A DNA stretch of 64,000 bases, from the NCBI GenBank assembly GCA_905221605.1, contig CAJNDS010002523.1:674001-738000 (forward strand), in the 5' to 3' direction. Made by a program: the position numbers and the translations under genes. The notes below the pieces were generated by a model. It was not told where the DNA came from. It was given only the letters and a program-made list of their open reading frames with translations, and did not search any database. The stretch comes from Symbiodinium natans (taxonomy: Eukaryota > Sar > Dinophyceae > Suessiales > Symbiodiniaceae). Below are positions 1 through 9,779 of the stretch, in pieces. How positions within the stretch are numbered: position 1 is the stretch's first letter; each line of letters starts with the position of its first letter.

Positions 1-145
1 CAGGCACAGCAGACATTGCTGTCCCTGGGTGTTTCAGAATTGTGAGCATGCGGTAGGTATGACGCATAATTAGATCCATGTAGAATAGAGGTGAGGATTC
101 TGTCTGGGGAAGGCACTTCTTATCAGTTCCTTGTAAGCATACCCG

Positions 146-2634
146 GATCCCATTGTCGCGGCAGGTGGAGACTGGGCAATCGAACGGCTGGGATCCGTGT
201 TCATCGGCGATGCAGACAATGTCGCTCAGCTGGTTGAGGGATTTCGGAGCCTTAGGACAAGCATGAGCCATGGACGAACTCTGGTTGATTCTGGGCACGC
301 CAGTTTGTTCACCAACCACACCTGCTCATGTGCTGTGATGCTCAGGTTCGCATAGAAGATTGTCACTTCACCAGACTGGATGGAAATGGAGTGTTTCTGG
401 ACGGCGCCGTGAAGAATGCGCTCTTGCAACACAACGAGCTCCTTGAGTCATCCGTGAAGCATGCTGTGTAGCTGAACAGCCTTGTTTGAGCTGTTTTGTG
501 CGATGACACGTGAACTTGGTATAGGTTCTCCTACATCGGCAACTCGGCCATGGCAGCGTGGGGCTACACGAGCGACTGCCTCAACACCAACTGTACAAGG
601 AAGCTGCCGGCAGGAGAGTCGGGAACAATGTGGGAACAACGTCAAACTTCCTTGCGTTCTTGTGCAACGCCGCATCTTAACCAGCTAGCAGAGAGGGAAG
701 ACTTGAACACCTTCTAGAGGCAAAGCGGATCGCCACCTTAACGAAGAGTCACGGCTCGACGCCTGTATGTGTTCCATGTGTTCCCATTTTCCCTTCCGGT
801 CAGGCAGTCGGATGGGGCCAGATGGCCGTGCCATGCATGCCCCCATCGGTACAGTGGTGCGACGAAGCTTGGCCCAGACTCTGCGTTGGAGGGATCACCA
901 CTTCACTCACTACACTGCACTGCTCGGCAAGTATTGCAAGGAACCTGTCGGCAATCTAAGATCTGTCTACACTTCTCCAAGATGTTGTGGCGATTCGACA
1001 TGCAAGCACCAGCACGAGAGAATCTGCAAGAATCTTCGGAAAACAAGCAAGTCCTAGGAAACCTGGTCCGCGAGATTGGAATATGGCAGAAGCAGTCCTC
1101 CATGTGGTTCCAGGTGGCAGGGAACCACATGAAACCACGACTGCAATCTTCTCAGGGTTTCTGTCCGAATTCTTGCAATCATTGTGGCATTGCCACCTCA
1201 TGCCAGGCAGTGGCTGCCGAGTCGCAGATCCTGGAGAATGTCCACTTCAACGGTCCGCGAGCCGGGATCAACTTCAACGACGGTTTTGGGGGTGGTGACC
1301 TTATTGAAGGAGTGCTGTGACCTGAATGCCTCTCTCTGCCTTTCCTTTCACCAACTCTCCGGGAAGGTTCGCACCCGCAATGACCCGCAGGAAATGTGGT
1401 GGGCAACTGCGTTCGCGAGTCTGGAGATCACGGGCCCTACAACAGCTGGGACCGCGTGCCATACATCACCACGCTCCGCACTGGCAACGCAGCTTCTTAT
1501 TCTTGAGAGTCTTGCTGGAGCGAAGTGAAGTGTCTCTAAGCAAAGGCAAGCCTTCGATCATTCCGAAGGACCGGCACTTCACTCGACACTCTGCAGAGCG
1601 AAACTATGTGTAGCTTGATTTTTTGGAATGTCTCCATAGTGTCTTCATCGGGCTTTCGGTTTGTGGTCGGGTGACAGAAGCTCGGCTTGCTGCAGGCCAT
1701 GCGGAGTGTCTGCGCGGTTCCTAGGTCTACTTCACTACGCATGGCAACTGACTAAAAGCTGATCCGTTGCACAAGGAAACCTGTGGTTTGGGACGTACAG
1801 CACCCAGGAAGGTGCAGACACGGACGATGGCTCCTCGTACATGCTGCATGATGCTTGAACTATGATTTAAGCTGAGCGTACGTCCGTAAGCGATTTTTTC
1901 TGAGCTCAGAGCTTTGTAGCTCTAGCTGCAAAGCTGAGGATTCGAACGTCTTCGCTTTTGGGACGAACGGCCTGAAGAACGACTTCGGTGGGCATGACAA
2001 TCGGCACAGCAATAACATGTACCTCTTCGTGGACACTTGTTGGGGTATGGGCCCTTTGCCTCACACAGAGTTCGGAGATAATTACTGGAAATCCACGCAC
2101 TTCACGACACTGACAGTCCTGCAGAGCTGTAGAGTCCTGCACGCCAAGGTTTCGGACCGGGCACGAAAGATGGATCTGCCAACAACGATGCCTTCACCGA
2201 AAACTCATGCCTGCTCAAACCCAGAGGCAGCCTGACTTCGGCAAATGTCTACTGCGCAACTCTGCACCGTGAGCAATGCCGAGAGCCTTCAATAATGTAG
2301 TCGGCATGGCTTCGACACCCCCCGGCTTCTGTACAAGAAGTTGATCAGGTAGCAGGTTAAAACGGCCTCAATGATGCTTTCAAACGCCAAGTGGTTGACA
2401 GGCTCATATGGATCTGACTGCGGCAACAACCCCTTTGGATTCCTCACGTACGGGAACCAGATATATACCCAGGACGGCGGACACGGGATGTGCACTCCGG
2501 GCCGTGCCCAACTCGAGTATGCTGAGCTTCTGCGCATGTCGTGCGCCGGCCTAGTAGCTGGGGTGCCTCGGGCAGATCACATGTGCACTGTTGTCAGGAT
2601 GGCACTCTTCAAGTCTGCGGAGGGCATGACCTGA
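146..2634 (+). CDS. right-handed parallel beta-helix protein, multi-exon, 5' end uncertain
   Basis: Several short exons in different frames on the plus strand read as one protein of the extracellular-type right-handed beta-helix family found in algae and oomycetes. Visible pieces, in order, are IVAAGGDWAIERLGSVFIGD (about 152-237), EDCHFTRLDGNGVFLDGA (about 349-431), FSYIGNSAMAAWGYT (about 523-600), NLVREIGIWQKQSSMWFQ (about 1057-1118), NVHFNGPRAGINFNDGFGGG (about 1236-1300), GNCVRESGDHGPYNSWDR (about 1391-1500), ADTDDGSSYMLHD (about 1812-1852), TNGLKNDFGGHDNRHSNN (about 1957-2090) and WLTGSYGSDCGNNPFGFL (about 2391-2631). The order matches what I remember of the family. The motifs GPRAGINFNDGFGGG and SGDHGPYNSWDR are the most telling. 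Introns are short, about 40-400 bp. The last exon may end at TGA 2632-2634. I infer a secreted or surface polysaccharide-related role, but no catalytic residue is proven. The first exon and signal peptide were not found, so the gene may begin before the window. Confidence 0.68.
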
Positions 2635-4450
2635 ATGAATATGCCCGGGGCCCAACAACCAGGGAGTGGAGCTTCAGCACCCAGTGAGAGACAGGCAAGC
2701 CTAGTCGGAAAAAGAGATTTGAGCACAGCTGATGCAGCAGCGTCCAGTCATTGTTGATGTGCATTCCTGCCACGAATGCGGTGTAGTTCTTCCGTCCACA
2801 ATGGGGCATGGTGTATGTTAAACCTACCTTTGCAGCATACTTGACACACAGATGTTGTACTGTTTGTGTGCTACACTGCTACGCGGCCTCTCACTTGTGG
2901 GGCGGACTTGAAGCAAGTTGAGTTGTTAAAAGGTCTCAGCGCCGCGTGTACATCAGTGCCTAAAACGTAAAACGTGAAACCCCCGTAACACAAGGATTGC
3001 AAAATCCCTGCAGGGACAGGTTCAGAGGTTAGAATCTCTGAGCGCAGCTTCTCTACATGGCGCTCGAGAAACGCTCGCAAGAACGTTCTCAGGCCACGCC
3101 TTGGAACCATGTGCGTGCATGGCGTCCTATGGGGCTTTGTATTGCCCGTTCCTGAAGCAACACTCCAATAATCATGATGTTTTGCGTTTGCGTGGGGGAT
3201 ACCATCATTTGCACTGCCTACTTGAATGCAAGTCGTTTACTTTCGAGTGTTTCTTGGCCTTTCGCGGGCCGTAGGTTTGGTTGAGTAAAGGCATGGTGGG
3301 CTGAAACACAGTGCAGCGAAACTGGAAGAGCACGTGCAGCCTTACTGAAGCACCTTGCTGACAATAAGGTGGCTCACTCTGGCCGAGCAACTGGGCTGTA
3401 AGGGATCAGAGCGAGACAATATGTTTGCATTGTACGTTTTTTTAATGCCTCGAAGCCTTGAATCTTCGAAACAACAACTCCTTCGGCACGCATGACAAAA
3501 TGATACAAAAGGACCCGGGCTCCTCTGTTGCCAAGTGGCCTTCCGCTGCTGACCTTGTATCTTCGGCAGGAAGGCTCTGAAATTGAAATGGACATTGTGT
3601 GAACTGCACAGTTCTGCACGGGATATCTCGCACTCATGTAGGCGGATGCACAGATAGGAACATCATACTGCAAGCATGCAATGACCTACAGTGGACTTAT
3701 GTGGACTGTCTTGTGACCTAGGACTGTGAGGCATGCATGCCGCACGAACACTCAGCATGATCTCAACATGCCCAGTATGCAGACTCTAATTTAGTTTCGA
3801 TCTTGTATTGATGAAGAGGTTCGGCTTGCTAGCTATTAGAATCTGTCAGGCTCCTTCGCCGGAGAGCGCCGTCCCTTGGATTATTTGACCCCGCGTTCAA
3901 AAATGAGTGAACTGCGGTTTGCGGCAAATGGGTGCAAATATGTCTTGCAAATCGTTCGCCTGCAGTAGACCACAATGTTGGTTTGAGCTCTCAACTCGCC
4001 CGCTGTAAGGAGTGAGCAGCTTTCATCGAGCATGTCCCAAGTGTTCGTTTGAACGTCTTATGCACGGGCTACTCCTGCTACTCGACCTTCTCGGAGCTTC
4101 GTCGCGCGGAGCAACCATCTTTTCGATGTGGGGGCGGCACATGGAGGCGCAGCATCAAGTCCCTGCACGATGATTCCGCGTGTGCTGAGCCAGCAGCCCA
4201 TGGCCCGAAGGGCGATTGCGTTGAGTATAAATGTGCATACCGCCTCTGCCGTTTCAAGACGATCAGAAAACACGTCCTGGTTCTAAGGGTGAGCAGGCGC
4301 CCAGGTGTGCTCGTGTGTGTGTGAGAGTGTTTACAAGTGGTTAGTCGTTAGAGCTTCCTGCGGAGCATGCCATTCCAGCAGAAAAACCTGTTTCCCTGAG
4401 AACTATGTCATTCATGTGTCCACGTGCATCGCAGTCGCTGCCAGTCGCCG
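2635..4450. other. intergenic stretch, nothing recognised
   Basis: This lies between the presumed end of the beta-helix gene and the calpain gene. Short open frames exist on both strands but none shows a motif, a biased codon pattern or convincing splice sites. No repeats stand out. It may hold the 3' UTR of the upstream gene and the 5' flank of the calpain gene. Confidence 0.4.
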
Positions 4451-4473
4451 TCCGTAGCATCCTTGGCTGACAA
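4451..4473 (+). promoter_or_regulatory. candidate degenerate spliced-leader relic
   Basis: The sequence TCCGTAGCATCCTTGGCTGA resembles the conserved dinoflagellate trans-spliced leader, whose core is CCGTAGCCATTTTGGCTC. TCCGTAGC and TTGGCT match exactly, with one missing base and two substitutions between them. It lies 40 bp upstream of the calpain ATG, where a leader would sit in a mature mRNA. Genomic relics of this kind mark genes that were reinserted from processed mRNA. With only about 16 matching bases, chance is possible. Confidence 0.35.
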
Positions 4474-4509
4474 TGTGCAGCGAAGTGACGAAATAGTGGG
4501 TCCAATAAA

Positions 4510-7500
4510 ATGTCTCAGCACAATGCTGTGCTGGATGCTTTCAAGAAATTTGATACTGATGGGAACGGCTCCATCAGCAGGGAAGAATTGGTGGCAGTCT
4601 TGAAGACCCTAGATTCCGAAGGTTGGGATGACAATTCAGTGGACCATCTGCTGGCAAGCGCCGATGCCGATGGTGACGGAGCCCTACAAATCGAGGAATT
4701 TGTGCGCTGGGTTTTCGCCGAAGATGCCAGCAAGTTCGGTACCTCGTCCCTTGGAAACAGCTCTCTGACGATTCTGATCGATGGCTGCTCGCGTGATGAC
4801 CTCAGTGGTGAGTATGTGCAGCAAGATGAATTTTATGGCCACCGCCCAGTATTTTTCAATGCTGACAAGGGCAAGTATTTGTTCTACAACCTGAAGCAAG
4901 CTCGTTGGCAGATCTTTGTTCGGACCAGTTGGAAGTCGAGCGCACGGCTTCCTACCAACAGGGCTCCGCACCTTTCTGGTGACGTTTGGCATGTCTACAC
5001 AGAGGGCAAGTTTGTGCAAGAACCTGATATGTCAGTCAAATTGGCACCGCCTGGGACGCCTGACGAGAAGTGCGCCAAAGCTGCCGGGGCCATTTATGTT
5101 TCATCGAAGTGGAGCAATGTCACGGGCGGTTACATGAAAACTGACACGATTTGTAATGACCGACCGGTCTATCACAATGAGGAGGATGGGACCTGGTTGG
5201 CCTATGATGAGGAGAAAGCAAAGTGGATGGTGACAACTAAAGTGGGAAAACATGGCCCAAAAAATAAAATGGTCTCCTCTCTAAAGACTGATGTTTTCTC
5301 GCCCGAGTTGACCGAGTGGCATGGCCCAACCACTGCTATCAAGGTTGATCCGAGACGCAAGGAGCATCCCGGTCAACAAGGCGGTTGGATTGATGAGTCT
5401 TTCCCACACAGCCAGAGCAGCCTTGGGAACAAGAAGGCAATTGGTTTTGACTCAGGTCGAAAGCAATGATTCTCAGTCAAAACCATTTGACAGCTGTTCG
5501 AAACAAAAAACTGATCTCACGTCTTGGAAGCTGCCATGGCTTTCCATGCCCTGCCAGGACTGTGCCTGGGTGCGTGTCCAGGATCTCGCAGACCCTCCGG
5601 CGCTGTTCTCCAGTGTGGAGCCAGCGGATGCGTGTCAGGGAGCCCTTGGTGATTGTTGGCTCATTGCAGCTCTTGCTGGTGCCACGGCCAAACATACCAA
5701 AACTGTGCCTACTCCGATGAGTGGACCATGTTCTCAATGCATTCAATGCGAAATGAAGTTGTAAATTGATTTCTGACATTGCTTGTGATGTGCACGCGAG
5801 TTCCTTCCCTTGCAGCTGTGAGTCCAGCATTTCTCACCACGATTGCTAGGAGTGGCGGAGTTTCCAAATTTCATCCGGGACCACCTCTTCGAGACAAAGG
5901 AACTTACGGATGATGGCTACCATATCAAGCTCTATGACTCTCGTTGATGCTCTTTTTCTTTTGCTCACTCCCGATGGATGGCCATTCACGGCTTTCTATG
6001 ATATAATTATGCATGTGCAACATTGGACTTTGCTTTTGTAGTTTGAAAGGTCGGAGTCAGAGTGTCTTCCAAGGTGATTTGACTTTTTTTCGCGATGGGT
6101 CCTGACCTCATGAGGGGTCCTAGTCCCGCCAGACTTTCCTTGTAATCCAAGGATTGGCCTCGCGAGCAATGGACGGTGGTGAAGATTGATGACTACATCC
6201 CTTGCCAACCCCGGAAGTGGTACGAACCAAAGGCCGTAACACTCTTTGCCAAGGTCTCCAATAAGCAGCTTTACGTGGTGTTGATGGAGAAAGCGTTTGC
6301 AAAACTCATCGGTTCCTACCAGGCGGGCCGGATGGGCAGAAGTTCGATTTGAGGTAGACCTTTGCTACATGTTGCAACATCATTTCGGTCGTCAGCAGTT
6401 GGTGTCTGTTTTTTCCGGAAGCCCCATTATCATTATTATCGTCATCATCACCGCCATCCTCCTCATCATCACCCTGGTCCTAAGCCCCAACCCCCGCAAT
6501 TGGCCCATAGTCATGATCATCGTCATGCTCGTGATCGTTATCATCATCATGATCATCATGGTCATGATCATCATCATCGTCGTCGTCACATTTCTGCATC
6601 ATCCCTATGAGCTGTGATAGCATCTGTAGCATCATCATCATCATCATCATCATCAACATCATGACCATTACCCTATCCATCATCATTATCTTCATCCTCA
6701 GCCAAACCGTCGATCGTAATCGGAACCCCGGAAGTGCTCCAAGATGAACCTATGTGTAAACTTGGCCAGACTTGTTCGAATCAGGCACATTCATTGGCGG
6801 CACAATAAGCTCTAAGATGATCTTGACATGCTCCGTAAGCCGGCGATACATAAAAATATACATGTTCCCACACAACATATAATTACAGCTGTTATTCATA
6901 TGTGTTCATGCATACATATACAAATCTTTAACGGCTACCGCCAGTGCCGCCGACCCCAGACAGGAGGGCGGGCGGCAGGCCGGCAAACCGCAGAGCCAGT
7001 ACAGGCTCCGAGATTTAGGGTTTAGGGTTAAGGGCTGTAGCAAAAAAATATTTAAAAAGAATGAGTTCTATGTATAATTAATGTCTATACACATAGTATT
7101 TTAAAGTATATAATGAGTTTTTGGTAAACATGAAGACCAAAAGATAAAGGAGATATCTTTTAGGTGGGGGCGCGAGGGTTGGGCATGCACTGCAAGTGTG
7201 AGGGGGGTGATGGGCAGCAGGCCTGTACTGTGTGAAAGCATTGGGGGGTGGGGGTGGGGGGGTGGGGTGGGGGTGGGAATCTCCCTTTCTCATGCGGGAG
7301 GGGAGCAGGAAACGGGTGGGGGGTGTGGGGGCGGCGAGGGGGGTGGGGGGGGGTGGGAACCTTGCCTCATCGGTGAGGGAGGGGGGGGAGGGGGGAGAGG
7401 AGGGGGGGGGGGGGGGGGGGGAGTTGGGGTGGGGGTTGAGGAGGGGGGTAGGGTGGGGGGGGGGGGGGGGGGGTGAAGCGGGGGGGGGGGTGGTGCCCTG

Positions 7501-9779
7501 GGTGGGGGGGGCTGAGGGGTGGGGGCGGGTGGGGGGGTGGGAGCGGCAAGCGCTTGGCGGACTGTCATAGATGAGGTGGAAGGTCTAAAAAGCAGTGGGT
7601 CTTCACTGACGCCGCCCCCGGCTGGGGTCGGCGGATACATATGTTGAAGAGCCGTTTCTTGTCACGCCACCGGACATGACACTCGAACACCAGCGAACCA
7701 CAAACTCGCAAGTCTCATCAGCACCATCATGATGCTTGCTGCAGATGCCCAGATTTCAAAACAAGTTTTGCTGGCTGCGAAGTGATGTGCATGATAGCAT
7801 TGATCCGTGTTGATCCCACTAAGTAGGGCGGGGTACGCGAAGAAAAGGACCATCCGTCTTAGCTTGCAGGCACCTGCCTTGCCCTCAAAACATCTCAGAA
7901 CTGGTATGCTCATGGTATTTGCAATACGGTCAAGTGTGATTGCATTTCTTCTGGGTCATTTGGTATGATTCAAGTGTGCTCACATGCTAGGCGCCCAAGG
8001 GCCGTTTTTTAACATCACCAGTCTCATCCAACCTGACAGATTCAGGCAAAGTTGAAAGGTTCAAGGCCCAATGCTTTGAGCGGCGGGGACCTGCCAGGCT
8101 CTTTCGGGTGGCTGGTCTGCCATGGCCTGGGTGTGCATGACGGGTGAGACCAACCTGATGTTTTTCTCCCGAGAGAGGCCGGGAGTTGAATCAGCTGAGG
8201 GCAAACACAGCACGGCTCCTTCTTGCGAATGATTTGTTGAAGCCTCTCGGTTTTCGGAACTGCGCGGAACACCTTCAGATTTCTCAGTTCCGCCAGCGGG
8301 CCATTCGATGCCACCGTGTCACCGGATGTAGCCGCGTAGCCACTTGTGCAGGCACCAGCCCAAGTGGGACGTCATCGGCTCCAAGGGCTTGGTCGTCCGA
8401 AGCGGGTGCGACCTGGACACCGAGAAGCTGGGCCGCCTGAGCCATGGAGCCACCTTCGTGGAGCTCGAACCTCGGCAAAGTCTGGCAAAGTGAGCCCAGA
8501 AGCGCAGATGTGGCAGGTTTACGGCCGATGTGTTGGTGTTTTCGCGGTGTGCCATGCCGCAACGTCGAGTGTTGGACCATGTTGGACCGGCGCGGGGCTT
8601 CTCTCTTTCGAAGTTAGGTGCGTTCCTTTGTCACATTGTCATCCTATGCCATCCTTGATCCAAAGCGGAAGCATCCAAAAGCCAAGGAAAAGTTTGGTTA
8701 TCGGGTCCACTTCAAGAAGCTCTCGGGTGAGGGTCCTGACGAGGGCTGGCTCTCTTGTTACATCCGTGGCTACGAAGTTGCCAAGTGTCGCGACCCGATT
8801 GACTGGATCCAGCGAAAAGTGGTCCTCCCCTCCAGCATCAGCTTCAACATGTCAAGTCCCAGCAAAGTTGCCAAGCTCGACCAGGACAGCATGTGGGACG
8901 CGTTGGTGAAGTTTGACCGATCCAATTACCTCATGGCTGCTTCTATCCACTCGGGCAAAAGCGGGGAACACCGGCGTGAAGATGGCTTAGTGGAAGGACA
9001 TGCCTACTCAATCATCCATGCCGTGGAACGCCGAGGGTTGAAATTGGTCTGCTGCAGGACGCGCTGCCGGAGGGCTGTTCTGTTCTGTGGGGCCGTTCAG
9101 TTTGGTTCAGTGGCTTTGAGATTGGTTCAATTTCCTGCGAAGTACTTCTGCTTGAACTACTTCTGCTTGTCGGATCAGTTGGTTTTTGAATGCGCCGGTG
9201 GTGATGCTTGTTGTGCTGCGCTCCATTTTGGCGCTTGGATCCGGAAGTTGTGGGTCCAGTGTCTGGTATTGAAAAAGTTGCCATTTTTAAAGTTTGACAC
9301 CAGGGCGCAGGGTCAAGCCAGGGTCATCATTCCTCGTGCTTGTAGCAACTTGGTTGGGCCACAATGGTCCTGACAGGAACCCATGGGGCAACAAGATGGA
9401 GTGGAACGGACCATGGTGCGACCAGAGTGAGGAATGGAGCGCCCATCCCGAACTAGCAGAAGAGCTTGGGGTAGATCAAAAGGCAGATGGACTCTTTTGG
9501 ATGGAGCCTGGGCGGCAGGGCATATGATTCGGCTAAGTTGTGTGTGTTTTGTAGGTTGAAGAGTGGAAAAGTGTTCTGTTAGAGCTTGCGACGGAATTGA
9601 TGGCCGAAGGATCGCTGGTAGGATACGGAAGAGACATGTATCTTCCTCAAAAATGTGGAAATTCTGTGTTCTCTGTTCTTGTGGGTGCTGAGGACTGGGA
9701 AAGCTTTGCGCAGACTTTCACTCACTTTGAGGTTTGTCCCAAGTCCATGCCAGTTGAGAGGGCCAAGTTTGACGACTAG
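4510..9779 (+). CDS. EF-hand/calpain-type cysteine protease, multi-exon
   Basis: Predicted calcium-dependent intracellular cysteine protease. Exon 1 (4510-5436, ATG start) has two canonical EF-hand loops (DTDGNGSISREE residues 15-26; DADGDGALQIEE residues 52-63), then two related modules (about 98-137 and 205-245, each with RPV-F/Y and a closing W), then the calpain entry motif DESFPHSQSSLG. Exon 2 (5558-5678) carries the catalytic Cys in GALGDCWLIAALA (Cys codon 5654-5656). Exon 3 (5850 to about 5944) gives VAEFPNFIRDHLFETKEL. Exon 4 (about 6152-6322) gives WTVVKIDDYIPCQPRKWYEP. Later exons give the catalytic His (GLVEGHAYSI, codon 8999-9001) and Asn (RNPWG, 9377-9503), and a final piece WESFAQTFTHFEVCPKSM with stop at 9777-9779. 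Introns 5437-5557 (GC-AG), 5679-5849 (GT-AG), 9058-9376 and 9504-9692 (GA-AG) keep frame. The end of exon 3 is uncertain. The segment between the Cys and His subdomains was not found in the 2-kb intron region, so one exon may be missed or lost. Confidence 0.8.
6425..6690. repeat. ATC/ATG trinucleotide-rich tract in a calpain intron
   Basis: The segment is rich in imperfect TCATCATCATC and GATCATCATG runs, the longest perfect run being at about 6632-6654. It lies in the large intron after calpain exon 4. The apparent His- or Met-rich reading frames here are products of the repeat and not genes. Confidence 0.8.
7198..7545 (+). repeat. extreme G-rich tract on the plus strand
   Basis: About 350 bp are almost entirely G with scattered T and A. 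G runs reach 17-19 bases near 7405-7422 and 7457-7473, and many windows satisfy a four-run G-quadruplex pattern. The tract sits in the long calpain intron, so the G-rich strand is also the transcribed RNA sense. Gly-rich plus-strand and Pro-rich minus-strand frames here are artefacts. Confidence 0.85.
7560..8345. other. intronic or spacer sequence, no exon recognised
   Basis: The calpain segment that normally follows KLIGSY should lie between 6322 and 8352, but I found no reading frame with that character here. The stretch contains no clear repeats after the G-rich tract ends. Confidence 0.35.
8352..8790 (+). CDS. two exons of an SH3-like module inside the calpain gene
   Basis: Exon 8352 to about 8487 follows a CAG acceptor and reads KWDVIGSKGLVVRSGCDLD, then GRLSHGATFVELE. 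The next exon, from about 8688, reads GYRVHFKKLSGEGPDEGWLS and runs straight into the His-bearing half of the protease (MWDALVKFDRSNYLMAASIH). The pattern W-x-V-x-G-s-k-G-L-x-V-R-s-G ... FVELE ... KLSGEGPDEGW is a small beta-barrel-like module I recognise from other dinoflagellate proteins, but I cannot give a database name. It would lie between the Cys and His/Asn subdomains, an unusual place. A mis-joined neighbouring gene is the main alternative. Confidence 0.55.

Noticed and set aside
6392-6695. Met- or His-rich open frames on both strands
   Set aside because: They are translations of an ATC/ATG trinucleotide repeat inside an intron.
7198-7640. Gly-rich (plus) and Pro-rich (minus) proteins
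   Set aside because: They are products of a near-homopolymeric G tract, with no start context or conserved pattern.
9504-9692. Continuous exon through VEEWKSVLLELATELMAEG (about 9555-9690)
   Set aside because: The frame is open, but joining 9503 to 9693 gives a far better calpain match, so I treat it as intron. Transcript data could reverse this.
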